Source of the DNA: Patagioenas fasciata
Taxonomy: Eukaryota > Chordata > Aves > Columbiformes > Columbidae
DNA length: 64,000 nt
Assembly: GCF_037038585.1 (NCBI RefSeq)
Contig: NC_092525.1
Location: 5,682,969 to 5,746,968 of the forward strand
Direction of reading: 5' to 3'
Position numbers and translations under genes: made by a program. Positions 20,882 to 33,900 of this stretch are shown here, one piece after another. The notes beneath the pieces are model-generated. The model made no database searches, was not told the origin of the DNA, and saw nothing but the letters and a program-made list of their open reading frames with translations. Position 1 is the first letter of the stretch. Every line of letters starts with the position of its first letter.

Positions 20882-21861
20882 TGTGTCAGTACACGGAAGA
20901 CCGGGCACATGAGAAACTGCAAGAGTCAACAGCATGAGAACAAGCATTAGTGGAAAAATACAAGAACAAAGGACTGTATGCTATGTGATACATCAAGGAA
21001 AGAGGAGTTGATACAGGATTGATGCATCAAGGACAGAGGGACAGCTTGTGATAGACAAAAAAGGTGTTTATGGCAGTGACTTTGGTGGGAACACAAAACA
21101 CATCACTTATGTAATGACTAACTTAGCTAATCAACAAATGCTTGAGCAAGCATCATAGCGAGTATAAACGCAAGCCTGAATTTGTAATAAACATCTCTCA
21201 TTGCACCTTAAAAGAGAGTCCGTACTGCATTCGCTACAAAAGGCGCCCTGGAACAGGGACTTTCAGCGTGCCTATAAAGGCAGTAGCCGCTCTGGTAGCG
21301 AAGCCCAATCGAACCAGGAAACAGGACCGGGAACCAGGACAGTGCGCGCCCACCACCAACGAAAGGTGAGCGATTGGGAACCATGGGAGGGAAGTTATCC
21401 CTTAAGCAAAGACAAACCCTGGATGTCCTTCAACATGCGCTACAAACGCAAAATCAGGATGTATCAGGGGTCTGATTGGTGAGTTTATTACAATGGATTG
21501 CTAATCATGTGCTAGACTTTCCTACAACTAGTACATTTCAATTGGAGACATGGCACAAAGATGAATGAGAATTATATGAACAGGTAACGACTGGAGATAA
21601 AGCTGCTTGCAAATATTCATCTACTTGGGGAAAAATTATGACTACTAAGATACAGGATACAGGACTGATACATCAGGGACAGAGGGACAGCTTACTATAG
21701 AAAAAAATGCGTATATGGCAGTTACATCGCTCATGTCATGTCTAACTTAGCTAAAGAGCAAATGCTTGAGCAAGCATCATAGCGAGTATAAATGCAAACC
21801 TGAGTTTGTAATAAATGTCTCTCATGGCACCTTACCGTGAGTCCACGCCAGATTCGCTACA
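20882..21861 (+). mobile_element. Short internally deleted retrovirus remnant, unit 1
   Basis: The 5' LTR is 20882-21238 (starts TGTGTCAG, ends CGCTACA, TATAAA at 21163, AATAAA at 21186). A lysine-type primer site with small changes follows at about 21239, then a splice-donor-like AAAG|GTGAGC. A gag start at 21383 (Met-Gly-Gly-Lys) meets a TGA after about 30 codons; more matrix remnant and a 5'-truncated 3' LTR (about 21650-21861) follow. The 6-base duplication CTCTTC flanks it at 20876-20881 and 21862-21867. It is a relative of retrovirus A in the opposite orientation. Confidence 0.82.
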
Positions 21862-22625
21862 CTCTTCCTCATAGGTTCACCACCTTCCTCTCCTTCCTTG
21901 CTTTTCCTTTGCATGCTGCTCCACCTGAAGAGAAACACACAGAGGACTGAGCTACACCAGCCCAAGGGCACTACAATCAGACAGGGGCTGAGTCCGGGGG
22001 CTGACACCTCCCCACACCCCACAACGAGCCCACCTTGCCTTGGCCCCGGCCCCTCGCACATGCCTTAGAGATATCATAGCTCAGTACAAATCCCCACAGT
22101 CCTCACCTGCTGTTTGGTGCTTGCGGAGGGTCACACTCCCTGTGCCCCAGGGCACTGGCCCTACACGGCCAAGCTCGGCAGCGGGACTGTCTGGAGCTGC
22201 CGCTGGCTGGTTCTCCAGCTTTAGGGTCACCCGCAGAAGCCCGCTCTCCTCAGCTCTGCACACCCATCCAGTTGCGCCGCCCAGGCAAAGTCAGCTCCAC
22301 CCTCTGCTCTACACCTCACCTGCAAACAACCAACTCTTCAACTGACAACTGTCCAAAACCCACCGACAAACTCTCCACACCTCAGCCTTTCGTTTGCAAC
22401 TGCTGCCTCTAGTGCATCTCACAGACAAGCCTTCAAAATCCCCTCATCCTGCAATAACACTCCAGCACTGATCACCTGTGGGAACAACTACCACAATACC
22501 ATGCAAACACCAACCAGTTCTGGCACGGAAATATCACTTTCTCCTCAAGATTCCACCCTACACCAACTGCTGACAAACACACGCTGTCCTCACCAAAGCC
22601 AAACGCTGCAACAACCAGCGACAAC

Positions 22626-22880
22626 TCAAATTTGCGTGGGCGGTGCAAAATTGCAGGGGTGAGCTAACGCAGAGCTGGGCTTGAAAGCTGCAGAGTGTGC
22701 ACCCTGTGGTATAACGTGGCGAGCTACTGCCATTCTGCCTTCTCCCTGGGAGAAGCGCGTGAGCAGAGGCTGCTTCAAGGCACGATGGGAACGGTTTGGT
22801 TCTCCGGGTCTCTCAGGGCGAGAGCGATAAATGTGATCTGTGTCGTGGCGCAGGAACTTCCCGTACACTTGCTCCTCCAT
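22626..22880 (-). other. 84-codon conserved open frame, array unit 2
   Basis: Same frame as in unit 1, with no amino-acid change. Confidence 0.25.
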
Positions 22881-23892
22881 TCGGTCTCGGGTGCTGCAAG
22901 AGAGGGAGCGAGAGATTCAGGGCAAGATTGACAACCTCGGCGTCCCCGTCCCAGCCACGGGTCACCCAAACCTGCAGACATCCCGGGAGGCCCCCTAAGA
23001 TTTACACTGCCCTATGCCCCACCCTTGAAGCCTGGACATCGCCAGAACCATAGAGCAAGTATTTCTTGAGGAGGCACCCAAAGGGTCCGTGTTCTCTTTC
23101 AGGCAGATGCTAGCGCAAGATTGCAAATCATCTCACAGCTACCAGGAAGGTAAAAAACAACGTCTTGAAATGGGAAAGGAACAGGTATTGTTTCTCTTCA
23201 TCACCTCCCTCATTGCCACGTTATCAAGGTCTCCCGCAATGTTCCACAGGAAACTTGAAGCTTGGAATTCCTGGTATTCTGAACCTGGGCAAGAAAGGAA
23301 GAAAAGCATGAGACTGATCATAAAGAGGGTGGCTGCTCGTAACATGGAAAGAGCAGTAACAAGGTAAAAAGATATCACTTTTCCTTAGAGAGCTCTCAAA
23401 GCTGCCTGTTAAGGACAAGAAAAACAAACTTGTGACGGACCATTACTTAAAATCCAAGGCCCAGGGAGCGATCTAATGTACATTGAAACGCGGGCCACGA
23501 GACAGTGGAAGTGCCACGAGCTGAGACTGAAGGGACAGAGGATGAATTTCCAAAGAAGTTTAGGTTTCGATGTCAAAACGGAAAATTCTACGTCATTAAA
23601 ATATAATGCAAAAGTCAGTGTAAAATCAAGTAAGGCAACGACTCCAAATGAACTCCCAGGCGCTTCAGTCACTCAGGAGATCAAAAATGAGGATCATTTC
23701 TCACCTGCCCACCTCCCAAACCCCAGCCTATGTCCCCTGCTTCCAGCTTACCTGAGCCCAGATTAAAGGAGGATTTCAGAGGCCATGCCAAGTTCTGCTG
23801 CTCCTCGTTCGGGTTGCCAGTCTTCCTCCTCGCTCTGGAATTGCAGGTCAACCGCCTTCCTGTTCTTCTTTGATTGACGCTGAGCTGCCGCG

Positions 23893-26151
23893 TTACCCGC
23901 TGCCGTCTGAGCGGATCTCGGGGAGCCTCTGGAACCGCCAGAGCGCTCCCCCCACCAACATTCTCTTGCCTTGTTTTCGGGGTTCCTCTTCACCAGCTGA
24001 GGCGCCCTCCCATCCCCCGCCGCCCTCTTACCTTTTTCTAGAGGTCTCTTGAGCCACCAGCAAGCTCCCCCGCACCTTCCCTCAGCGATCTTGGCCCGCC
24101 AGAGGCCTGCCCCTCGCCAGCCTCCTCCCCTTTTCCTGGGTGCTGCTTGAACCACTGGTGGGCTCCCCTCCACCATCCTCTCGTCCTTTGTAGGGCAGTC
24201 TCGTGACTCACCAGAGCGCTCTCCGCCGTTGCCTTGCTGGGGTTATTGACACCGCTTGACTTGCCAGAGCGCTCCCCCTCGCAGTTCTCTTGTTGGATTT
24301 CTTGGGACCTTTTGAACCAGTGGAACAACGGGAATGCTCCCCCCCACTGTGACCTTGCCTTTCTTCAGTGCGATCTTGACGTGCTGGAGCACTTCCCCGC
24401 GCCGTCCTCTTGCCTTTTACTGGGGAGTCTCTTGAATATCCACAGCACTCCCCCCTGCCATCCTTTACCAGATTTTTTGACACTTCTTGACATCTCGGAG
24501 TGCTCTCACTCACCCTTGTCTTGCCTATTTTCAGGGCGCTCCTGTCCCGCTGGATGCTCCTCCCTGCTGTCCTATTGCCAGATTGAGAATTCTCGACCTG
24601 TCCCAGCGCTACCCCACCGTCCTTCTGCCTTCTACCTGGGAAGTCACTTGAAGAACTGGAGCACTCCCCCCTGCTGTCCTCTTGCCTTTCTTCACTGAGA
24701 TTTTGGCCTGCCAGAGCACTCCTCCCTGTTGTCCTCTCACTGGATTTCTTGGGACCTCTTGACCCACTGGGTTTCTCCTCCTGCTGTCCTTTTGCCTTTC
24801 TTTAGTACAATCTCAGCCTGCTGGAGCGCTCCCCCTCGCCGTCCTCCTGCTGGATTTCTTGGAACCTCTTGACCCCTTAGGGCGTTCCCCCTGCCACCCT
24901 CTTGTGGTTTTTGGGGGAGTCTTGTCATCAACCAGGCCGTTTCCCCCCACCATCCTCTTCCCCTTTTCCTGGGTGCTTCTTGATCCACCAGAGTGCTCTC
25001 AAAGCTGCCTGTTACCATCCTCTAACCATTCTCTTGCCTTTTTTGGTGGAGTCTTGTGACTCACCGGAGCGTTCTCCACCATTGTCTTGCTGGATTTGTT
25101 GACATCGCTTGACCTGCCGGAGCGCTCCCCCTCACAGTTCTCTTCCTGGATATCTTGGGACATTTTGAACCACTGGGGGGCTCCCCCCCGCCATCCTCTT
25201 ACCGCATTTATTGAGACGTCCTGATCTGCCAGAGCGTTCCCCCTCGCCGTCCTTTTGCTGGATTTCTTGGGATGCCTTAAACAACTGTGGGGCTCCCACC
25301 CACCATCCTCTAACCGCATTTATCGAGATTTCCTGATCTGCTGGAGCGCTCCCCCTTGCCGTCCTCTTGCTGGATTTCTTGGGATCTCTTGGACCACTGG
25401 GGGGGCTCCCACCCGCCCTCCTCTTACCGCATTTATTGAGACTTCCTGATCTGCTGGATTGCTCTCCCCCTGGCCTTCCTCTTGCACTTTTTTGGGGGAG
25501 TCTTCTTCACACATCCGAGCGCTCTCCCTCACCCTTGTCTTGCCTCTAGTCAGGGCGCTCTTCTCCCGCTGGAACGCTCCTCCCCGCCATCCTATTGCCA
25601 GACTGAGAATTCTTGACCTGCCGCAGTCCTGCCCCGCCATGCTCCTGCCTTCTGCCTGGGAAGTCACTTGAAGAACTGGAGCGCTCTCCCCCGCTGTCCT
25701 CTTGCCTTTCCTCAGTGGGATTTTGGCCTGCTAAAGAGCTCCTCCCTGTCGTCCTCTTGCTGGATTTCTCGGTACCTCTTGACCCACTGGGTCTCTCCTC
25801 CTGCCGTCCTTTTGCCTTTCCTTAGTACATTCTTGGTCTGCTGGAGTGCTCCCCCCCACCATCCTCTTGCTGGATTTCTCGGGACCCCTTGTCCCATATA
25901 GGACATTCCCCCCCACCACCATCCTGTTGTGTTTTTTAGGAGAGTCTTGTGATCGACCAGAGCGCTCCCCCCTTGACATCCTCTTCCCCTTTTTCTGGGT
26001 GACTTTTGAACCACTGGTGAACTCTCCCCCATCATCCTCTTGCCACATATATTGAGACTTGTTGATCCGCCAGAGCGTTTCCCCCACTGTCCTCTTGCCA
26101 GATTTACTGATACCTCTTGTCCTGTCAGAGCGCTCCCTCTCGCAGTCCTCT
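23893..26151. repeat. 57-bp minisatellite, unit 2 (about 40 monomers)
   Basis: Same monomer. It differs from unit 1 by a block of about 18 extra monomers, roughly 24730-25750. Confidence 0.85.
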
Positions 26152-26352
26152 TTGTTCAGTTTGTAGGGTAGGAGGGGGGATCTCTGATTACAGAAAGGTC
26201 CCTTTGTTCTAGGAGACATTCCCTTGCTCCATGCTTCAGGTTGCCCATCTTCCCTCTCATTTTCAATATGCACGTCCATCACCTTCCTCCTCTTCTTTCT
26301 TGATCCCTCGACTCCCGCATGAACTCAAATCCTCTTTCTTGATCACTCTTTC

Positions 26353-27913
26353 TCGTAAGTTCACAACCTTACTTTCCTTTCTTGCTTTCGCCTTTGTGAG
26401 CTGCTCCACCCAAACCGAAATGCCCTGAAGACAGAAATACACCCACCCCAAGCCCGTACAGTCACATAGGGGGTGAGTCCGCTCGCTGACGCATCCCCAC
26501 ATCCCACAGCAAGCCCACCTTGCCTTGGCCCCGGCCCCCCGCACAGGCCTTCCCACCAACCCAGCCCCTTCGCAGCAGAACAGTTTCCCAGCATGCACCC
26601 CACAAAGACTTTCTTTGCCAGTCACCCCTGGCACTTACAGCAACACACCACATCAGCATCAAGAGCCCTGGGAGTGGAGAGCTGGCCAGGCCCTCACCCT
26701 GGCAGGATCCTCTTCCCCCTCCTTTACCTGCTGGCAGACAGACAAGACACCTCCCAAGAGGTGTCCAGCCCTCTCTCTCAACCACTCATGAGTACAAAAG
26801 CCCAGCCTCTACTCACCCACCCCGCCTCCCAAAACCCCACCAGCAGCCCCTGGTCCCAGCTGAACAGCAGCCAGTGCTGAAGATCTGGCTCGTGTTGTCG
26901 GACACAACCTTCCCATGGATGTCTGGGCCCCTGAGCACTTTCCAGGGGTGGGAGGGCGCAGTCCTGATTACAGGGAGGTCCCTGTCGCAAGGGGGACATT
27001 TTCTTCCTCCTCACTCCTGACTCGCAGCTCCATCACCTTCCTCCTCTTCTTTCTTGATCCCTCCTGACTCGCAGGTCTACCACCGTCATCTTCTTTCTTG
27101 ATCCCTGTTGACTTGCAGATGCACTCCAATCCTCTTTCTTGATCGCTCTTCCTCGTAGGTTCACCACCTTCCTCTTCTTTCTTGCTTTCGCCTTTGCGAG
27201 CTGCTCCACCCGAACAGAGATGCACAGAAAACAAAAATATACCCACCCCAGGCCCCTACAGTCACACCAGGGGGCGAGTCCGGTCGCTGACGCATCCCCA
27301 CACCCCACCACAAGGCCACCTTGCCTTGGCCCCGGCCCCCCGCACAGGCCTTCCCACCAACCCAGCCCCTCCGGAGCAGCACAGTTTCCCAGCATGCACC
27401 CCACAAAGACTTTCTTTGCCAGTCACCCCTGGCACTTACAGCAACACACCACACCAGCATCAAGAGCCCTGGGAGTGGAGAGCTGGCCAGGCCCTCACCC
27501 CGGCAGGATCCTCTTCCCCCTCCTTTACCTGCTGGCAGACAGACACCTCCCAAGGGATGACCACCCTGCTCCCTTAACTGCTCCCAAGTCCAAGAGCCCA
27601 GCCCCTGCTCACCACCCCCACCTCCCAAAACACAGCCAACAGCCCCTGCTCCCATTTTACCACTTTACCCCCGAGCACGGTTTCTAGGGGTGGGAGGGGG
27701 ACGCACTAATCACAGATCGTTCCCTGTGCTTAAGGATACATTCTCCTTCTCGCTGGCTCAGCCTGCCCATCTTCCTCCTCACTCTTGACTCGTAGCTCCA
27801 TCACCTTTCTCCTCTTTTGTCCCCTCCTGACTCACAGGTCCACCACTGTCATCTTCTTTCTTGACTCTGCTTGACTCACAGGTGCGCTCCAATCCTCTTT
27901 CGTGATCGCTCTT
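26353..27913. repeat. 801-bp tandem duplication, unit 2
   Basis: Same structure as in unit 1: matching points are 26520 and 27321, 801 bases apart. Confidence 0.7.
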
Positions 27914-27914
27914 C

Positions 27915-28894
27915 TGTGTCAGTACACGGAAGACCGGGCACGTGAGAAACTGCAAGAGTCAACAGCATGAGAACAAGCATTAGTGGAAAAATACAAGAAC
28001 AAAGGACTGTATGCTATGTGATACATCAAGGACAGAGGAGTTGATACAGGATTGATGCATCAAGGACAGAGGGACAGCTTGTGATAGACAAAAAAGGTGT
28101 TGATGGCAGTGACTTTGGTGGGAACACAAAACACATCACTTATGTAATGACTAACTTAGCTAATCAACAAATGCTTGAGCAAGCATCATAGCGAGTATAA
28201 ACGCAAGCCTGAATTTGTAATAAACATCTCTCATTGCACCTTAAAAGAGAGTCCGTACCGCATTCGCTAAAAATGGCGCCCTGGAACAGGGACTTTCAGC
28301 GTGCCTATAAAGGCAGTAGCCGCTCTGGTAGCGAAGCCCAATCGAACCAGGAAACAGGACCGGGAACCAGGACAGTGCGCGCCCACCACCAACGAAAGGT
28401 GAGCGATTGGGAACCATGGGAGGGAAGTTATCCCTTAAGCAAAGACAAACCCTGGATGTCCTTCAACATGCGCTACAAACGCAAAATCAGGATGTATCAG
28501 GGGTCTGATTGGTGAGTTTATTACAATGGATTGCTAATCATGTGCTAGACTTTCCTACAACTGGTACATTTCAGTTGGAGACATGGCACAAAGATGAATG
28601 AGAATTATATGAACAGGTAACGACTGGAGATAAAGCTGCTTGCAAATATTCATCTACTTGGGGAAAAATTATGACTACTAAGATACAGGATACAGGACTG
28701 ATACATCAGGGACAGAGGGACAGCTTACTATAGAAAAAAATGCGTATATGGCAGTTACATCGCTCATGTCATGTCTAACTTAGCTAAAGAGCAAATGCTT
28801 GAGCAAGCATCATAGCGAGTATAAATGCAAACCTGAGTTTGTAATAAATGTCTCTCATGGCACCTTACCGTGAGTCCACGCCAGATTCGCTACA
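27915..28894 (+). mobile_element. Short internally deleted retrovirus remnant, unit 2
   Basis: Same structure and same flanking CTCTTC (27909-27914 and 28895-28900) as in unit 1. The shared insertion point shows it was carried by unit duplication. Confidence 0.82.
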
Positions 28895-29658
28895 CTCTTC
28901 CTCATAGGTTCACCACCTTCCTCTCCTTCCTTGCTTTTCCTTTGCACGCTGCTCCACCTGAAGAGAAACACACAGAGGACTGAGCTACACCAGCCCAAGG
29001 GCACTACAATCAGACAGGGGCTGAGTCCGGGGGTTGACACCTCCCCACACCCCACAACGAGCCCACCTTGCCTTGGCCCCGGCCCCTCGCACATGCCTTA
29101 GAGATATCATAGCTCAGTACAAATCCCCACAGTCCTCACCTGCTGTTTGGTGCTTGCGGAGGGTCACACTCCCTGTGCCCCAGGGCACTGGCCCTACACG
29201 GCCAAGCTCGGCAGCGGGACTGTCTGGAGCTGCCGCTGGCTGGTTCTCCAGCTTTAGGGTCACCCGCAGAAGCCCGCTCTCCTCAGCTCTGCACACCCAT
29301 CCAGTTGCGCCGCCCAGGCAAAGTCAGCTTCACCCTCCGCTCTACACCTCACCTGCAAACAACCAACTCTTCAACTGACAACTGTCCAAAACCCACCGAC
29401 AAACTCTCCACACCTCAGCCTTTCGTTTGCAACTGCTGCCTCTAGTGCATCTCACAGACAAGCCTTCAAAATCCCCTCATCCTGCAATAACACTCCAGCA
29501 CTGATCACCTGCGGGAACAACTACCACAATACCATGCAAACACCAACCAGTTCTGGCACGGAAATATCACTTTCTCCTCAAGATTCCACCCTACACCAAC
29601 TGCTGACAAACACACGCTGTCCTCACCAAAGCCAAACGCTGCAACAACCAGCGACAAC

Positions 29659-29913
29659 TCAAATTTGCGTGGGCGGTGCAAAATTGCAGGGGTGAGCTAA
29701 CGCAGAGCTGGGCTTGAAAGCTGCAGAGTGTGCACCCTGTGGTATAACGTGGCGAGCTACTGCCATTCTGCCTTCTCCCTGGGAGAAGCGCGTGAGCAGA
29801 GGCTGCTTCAAGGCACGATGGGAACGGTTTGGTTCTCCGGGTCTCTCAGGGCGAGAGCGATAAATGTGATCTGTGTCGTGGCGCAGGAACTTCCCGTACA
29901 CTTGCTCCTCCAT
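29659..29913 (-). other. 84-codon conserved open frame, array unit 3
   Basis: Same frame as in units 1 and 2, with no amino-acid change. Confidence 0.25.
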
Positions 29914-30922
29914 TCGGTCTCGGGTGCTGCAAGAGAGGGAGCGAGAGATTCAGGGCAAGATTGACAACCTCGGCGTCCCCGTCCCAGCCACGGGTCACCC
30001 AAACCTGCAGACATCCCGGGAGGCCCCCTAAGATTTACACTCCCCTATGCCCCACCCTTGAAGCCTGGACATCGCCAGAACCATAGAGCAAGTATTTCTT
30101 GAGGAGGCACCCAAAGGGTCCGTGTTCTCTTTCAGGCAGATGCTAGCGCAAGATTGCAAATCATCTCACAGCTACCAGGAAGGTAAAAAACGTCTTGAAA
30201 TGGGAAAGGAACAGGTATTGTTTCTCTTCATCACCTCCCTCATTGCCACGTTATCAAGGTCTCCCGCAATGTTCCACAGGAAACTTGAAGCTTGGAATTC
30301 CTGGTATTCTGAACCTGGGCAAGAAAGGAAGAAAAGCATGAGACTGATCATAAAGAGGGTGGCTGCTCGTAACATGGAAAGAGCAGTAACAAGGTAAAAA
30401 GATATCACTTTTCCTTAGAGAGCTCTCAAAGCTGCCTGTTAAGGACAAGAAAAACAAACTTGTGACGGACCATTACTTAAAATCCAAGGCCCAGGAAGCG
30501 ATCTAATGTACATTGAAACGCGGGCCACGAGACAGTGGAAGTGCCACGAGCTGAGACTGAAGGGACAGAGGATGAATTTCCAAAGAAGTTTAGGTTTCGA
30601 TGTCAAAACGGAAAATTCTACGTCATTAAAATATAATGCAAAAGTCAGTGTAAAATCAAGTAAGGCAACGACTCCAAATGAACTCCCAGGCGCTTCAGTC
30701 ACTCAGCAGATCAAAAATGCGGATCAATTCTCACCTGCCCACCTCCCAAACCCCAGCCTATGTCCCCTGCTTCCAGCTTACCTGAGCCCAGATTACAGGA
30801 GGATTTCAGAGGCCATGCCAAGTTCTGCTGCTCCTCGTTCGGGTTGCCAGTCTTCCTCCTCGCTCTGGAATTGCAGGTCAACCGCCTTCCTGTTCTTCTT
30901 TGATGGACGCTGAGCTGCCGCG

Positions 30923-33900
30923 TTACCCGCTGCCGTCTGAGCGGATCTCGGGGAGCCTCTGGAACCGCCAGAGCGCTCCCCCCACCAACATTCTCTTGCC
31001 TTGTTTTCGGGGTTCCTCTTCACCAGCTGAGGCGCCCTCCCACCCCCCGCCGCCCTCTTACCTTTTTCTAGAGGTCTCTTGAGCCACCAGCAAGCTCCCC
31101 CGCACCTTCCCTCAGTGATCTTGGCCCGCCAGAGGCCTGCCCCTCGTCAGCCTCCTCCCCTTTTCCTGGGTGCTGCTTGAACCACTGGTGGGCTCCCCTC
31201 CACCATCCTCTCGTCCTTTGTAGGGGAGTCTCGTGACTCACCAGAGCGCTCTCCGCCGTTGCCTTGCTGGGGTTATTGACACCGCTTGACTTGCCAGAGC
31301 GCTCCCCCTCGCAGTTCTCTTGTTGGATTTCTTGGGACCTTTTGAACCGTTGGAACAACGGGAATGCTCCCCCCCACTGTGACCTTGCCTTTCTTCAGTG
31401 CGATCTTGACGTGCTGGAGCACTTCCCCGCGCTGTCCTCTTGCCTTTTACTGGGGAGTCTCTTGAATATCCACAGCACTCCCCCCTGCCATCCTTTACCA
31501 GATTTTTTGACGCTTCTTGACATCTCGGAGTGCTCTCACTCACCCTTGTCTTGCCTATTTTCAGGGCGCTCCTGTCCCGCTGGATGCTCCTCCCTGCTGT
31601 CCTATTGCCAGATTGAGAATTCTCGACCTGTCCCAGCGCTACCCCACCGTCCTTCTGACTTCTACCTGGGAAGTCACTTGAAGAACTGGAGCACTCCCCC
31701 CTGCTGTCCTCTTGCCTTTCTTCACTGAGATTTTGGCCTGCCAGAGCACTCCTCCCTGTTGTCCTCTCACTGGATTTCTTGGGACCTCTTGACCCACTGG
31801 GTTTCTCCTCCTGCTGTCCTTTTGCCTTTCTTTAGTACAATCTCAGCCTGCTGGAGCGCTCCCCCTCGCCGTCCTCCTGCTGGATTTCTTGGAACCTCTT
31901 GACCCCTTAGGGCGTTCCCCCTGCCACCCTCTTGTGGTTTTTGGGGGAGTCTTGTGATCAACCAGGCCGTTTCCCCCCACCATCCTCTTCCCCTTTTCCT
32001 GGGTGCTTCTTGATCCACCAGAGTGCTCCCCTGCACCATTCTCTTGCCTTTTTTGGTGGAGTCTTGTGACTCACCGGAGCGTTCTCCACCATTGTCTTGC
32101 TGGATTTGTTGACATCGCTTGACCTGCCGGAGCGCTCCCCCTCACAGTTCTCTTCCTGGATATCTTGGGACATTTTGAACCACTGGGGGGCTCCCCCCCG
32201 CCATCCTCTTACCGCATTTATTGAGACGTCCTGATCTGCCAGAGCGTTCCCCCTCGCCGTCCTTTTGCTGGATTTCTTGGGATGCCTTAAACAACTGTGG
32301 GGCTCCCACCCACCATCCTCTAACCGCATTTATCGAGATTTCCTGATCTGCTGGAGCGCTCCCCCTTGCCGTCCTCTTGCTGGATTTCTTGGGATCTCTT
32401 GGACCACTGGGGGGGCTCCCACCCGCCATCCTCTTACCGCATTTATTGAGACTTCCTGATCTGCTGGATTGCTCTCCCCCTGGCCTTCCTCTTGCACTTT
32501 TTTGGGGGAGTCTTCTTCACACATCCGAGCGCTCTCCCTCACCCTTGTCTTGCCTCTAGTCAGGGCGCTCTTCTCCCGCTGGAACGCTCCTCCCCGCCAT
32601 CCTATTGCCAGACTGAGAATTCTTGACCTGCCGCAGTCCTGCCCCGCCATGCTCCTGCCTTCTGCCTGGGAAGTCACTTGAAGAACTGGAGCGCTCTCCC
32701 CCGCTGTCCTCTTGCCTTTCCTCAGTGGGATTTTGGCCTGCTAAAGAGCTCCTCCCTGTCGTCCTCTTGCTGGATTTCTTGGGACTTCTTGACCCATTAG
32801 GGCGTTCCCCCTGCCACCCTCTTGTGGTTTTTGGGGGAGTCTTGTGACCAACCAGGCCGTTTCCCCCCACCATCCTCTTCCCCTTTTCCTGGGTGCTTCT
32901 TGATCCACCAGAGTGCTCCCCTGCACCATTCTTTTGCCTTTTTTGGGAGAGTCTTGTGACTCGCCGGAGAGTTCTCCACCATTGTCTTGCTGGATTTCTT
33001 GACATCGCTTGACCTGCCGGAGCGCTCCCCCTCGCAGTTCTCTTGCTGGATTTCTTGGGACGTCTTAAACAACTGAGGGGCTCACACCCACCATCCTCTA
33101 ACTGCATTTACCGAGATTTCCTGATCTGCCGGAGCGCTCGCCCCTGCTGTCCTCTTGCTGGGTTTCTTGGGACCTCTTGACCCACACGAGCTCTCCTCCC
33201 CACCGTCTTCTTGCCGGACTTATTGAGACTTCTTGACCCGCCAGAGTGTTCCCCCTCATCATCCTCCTGCCTTTTTCTGGGGATTCTCTTCAACAACTGA
33301 AGAGCTCCCCCGCACTGTCCTCTTCCCTTTTTTCTGGGTGATTCGTGAATCACCGGTGAGCTTCTCCTTACCACCCTCTTGGGCTTTTTTCAGAGCAACC
33401 TTGACCCATCAGAGCACCCCCTCACCGTCCTCTTGCCAGATGTACTGAGGGTTCTTCATCTGCCACAGCGCTCCCCCACGCCGTCCTCTTGCTGGATTTC
33501 CTGGAACCTTGTGAACCACTGGGGGGCTCCCACCCACCATCCTTTTACCGCATTTATTGAGACGTCCTGATCTGCCAGAGCGCTCCCCCTCGCCGCCCAC
33601 TTGCTGGATTTCTTGGGACCTCTTGGACCACTGGGGGCCTCCCACCCACCATGCTCTTACCGCATTTATTGAGACTTCCTGATCTGCTGGAGCGCTCCCC
33701 CTCGCCGTCCTCTTGCTGGATTTCTTGGGTCCTCTTGACCCATTAGGGCGTTCCCCCTGCCACCCTCTTGTGTTTTCTGGGGGAGTCTTGTGACCAACCA
33801 GAGTGCTCCCCCCCACCATCTTCTTCCCCTTTTCCTGGGTGCTTCTTGATCCACCAGAGTGCTCCCCTGCACCATTCTCTTGCCTTTTTTTGGGGGAATC

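Larger units (their letters stand above)
15800..21861. repeat. Array unit 1 (about 6.06 kb)
   Basis: Order: short GC-rich segment shared with units 2-4, 84-codon frame (16613-16867), unique block to 17750, 57-bp minisatellite, 801-bp tandem duplication, and a short plus-strand retrovirus remnant. The equivalent block start after the target duplication is at 21862, 28895 and 37522. It starts to repeat at 63175 in the second 47-kb copy. Confidence 0.88.
21862..28894. repeat. Array unit 2 (7033 bp)
   Basis: Same order as unit 1 and nearly identical outside the minisatellite. The size gain of about 1020 bp over unit 1 comes from about 18 extra 57-bp monomers. Confidence 0.9.
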
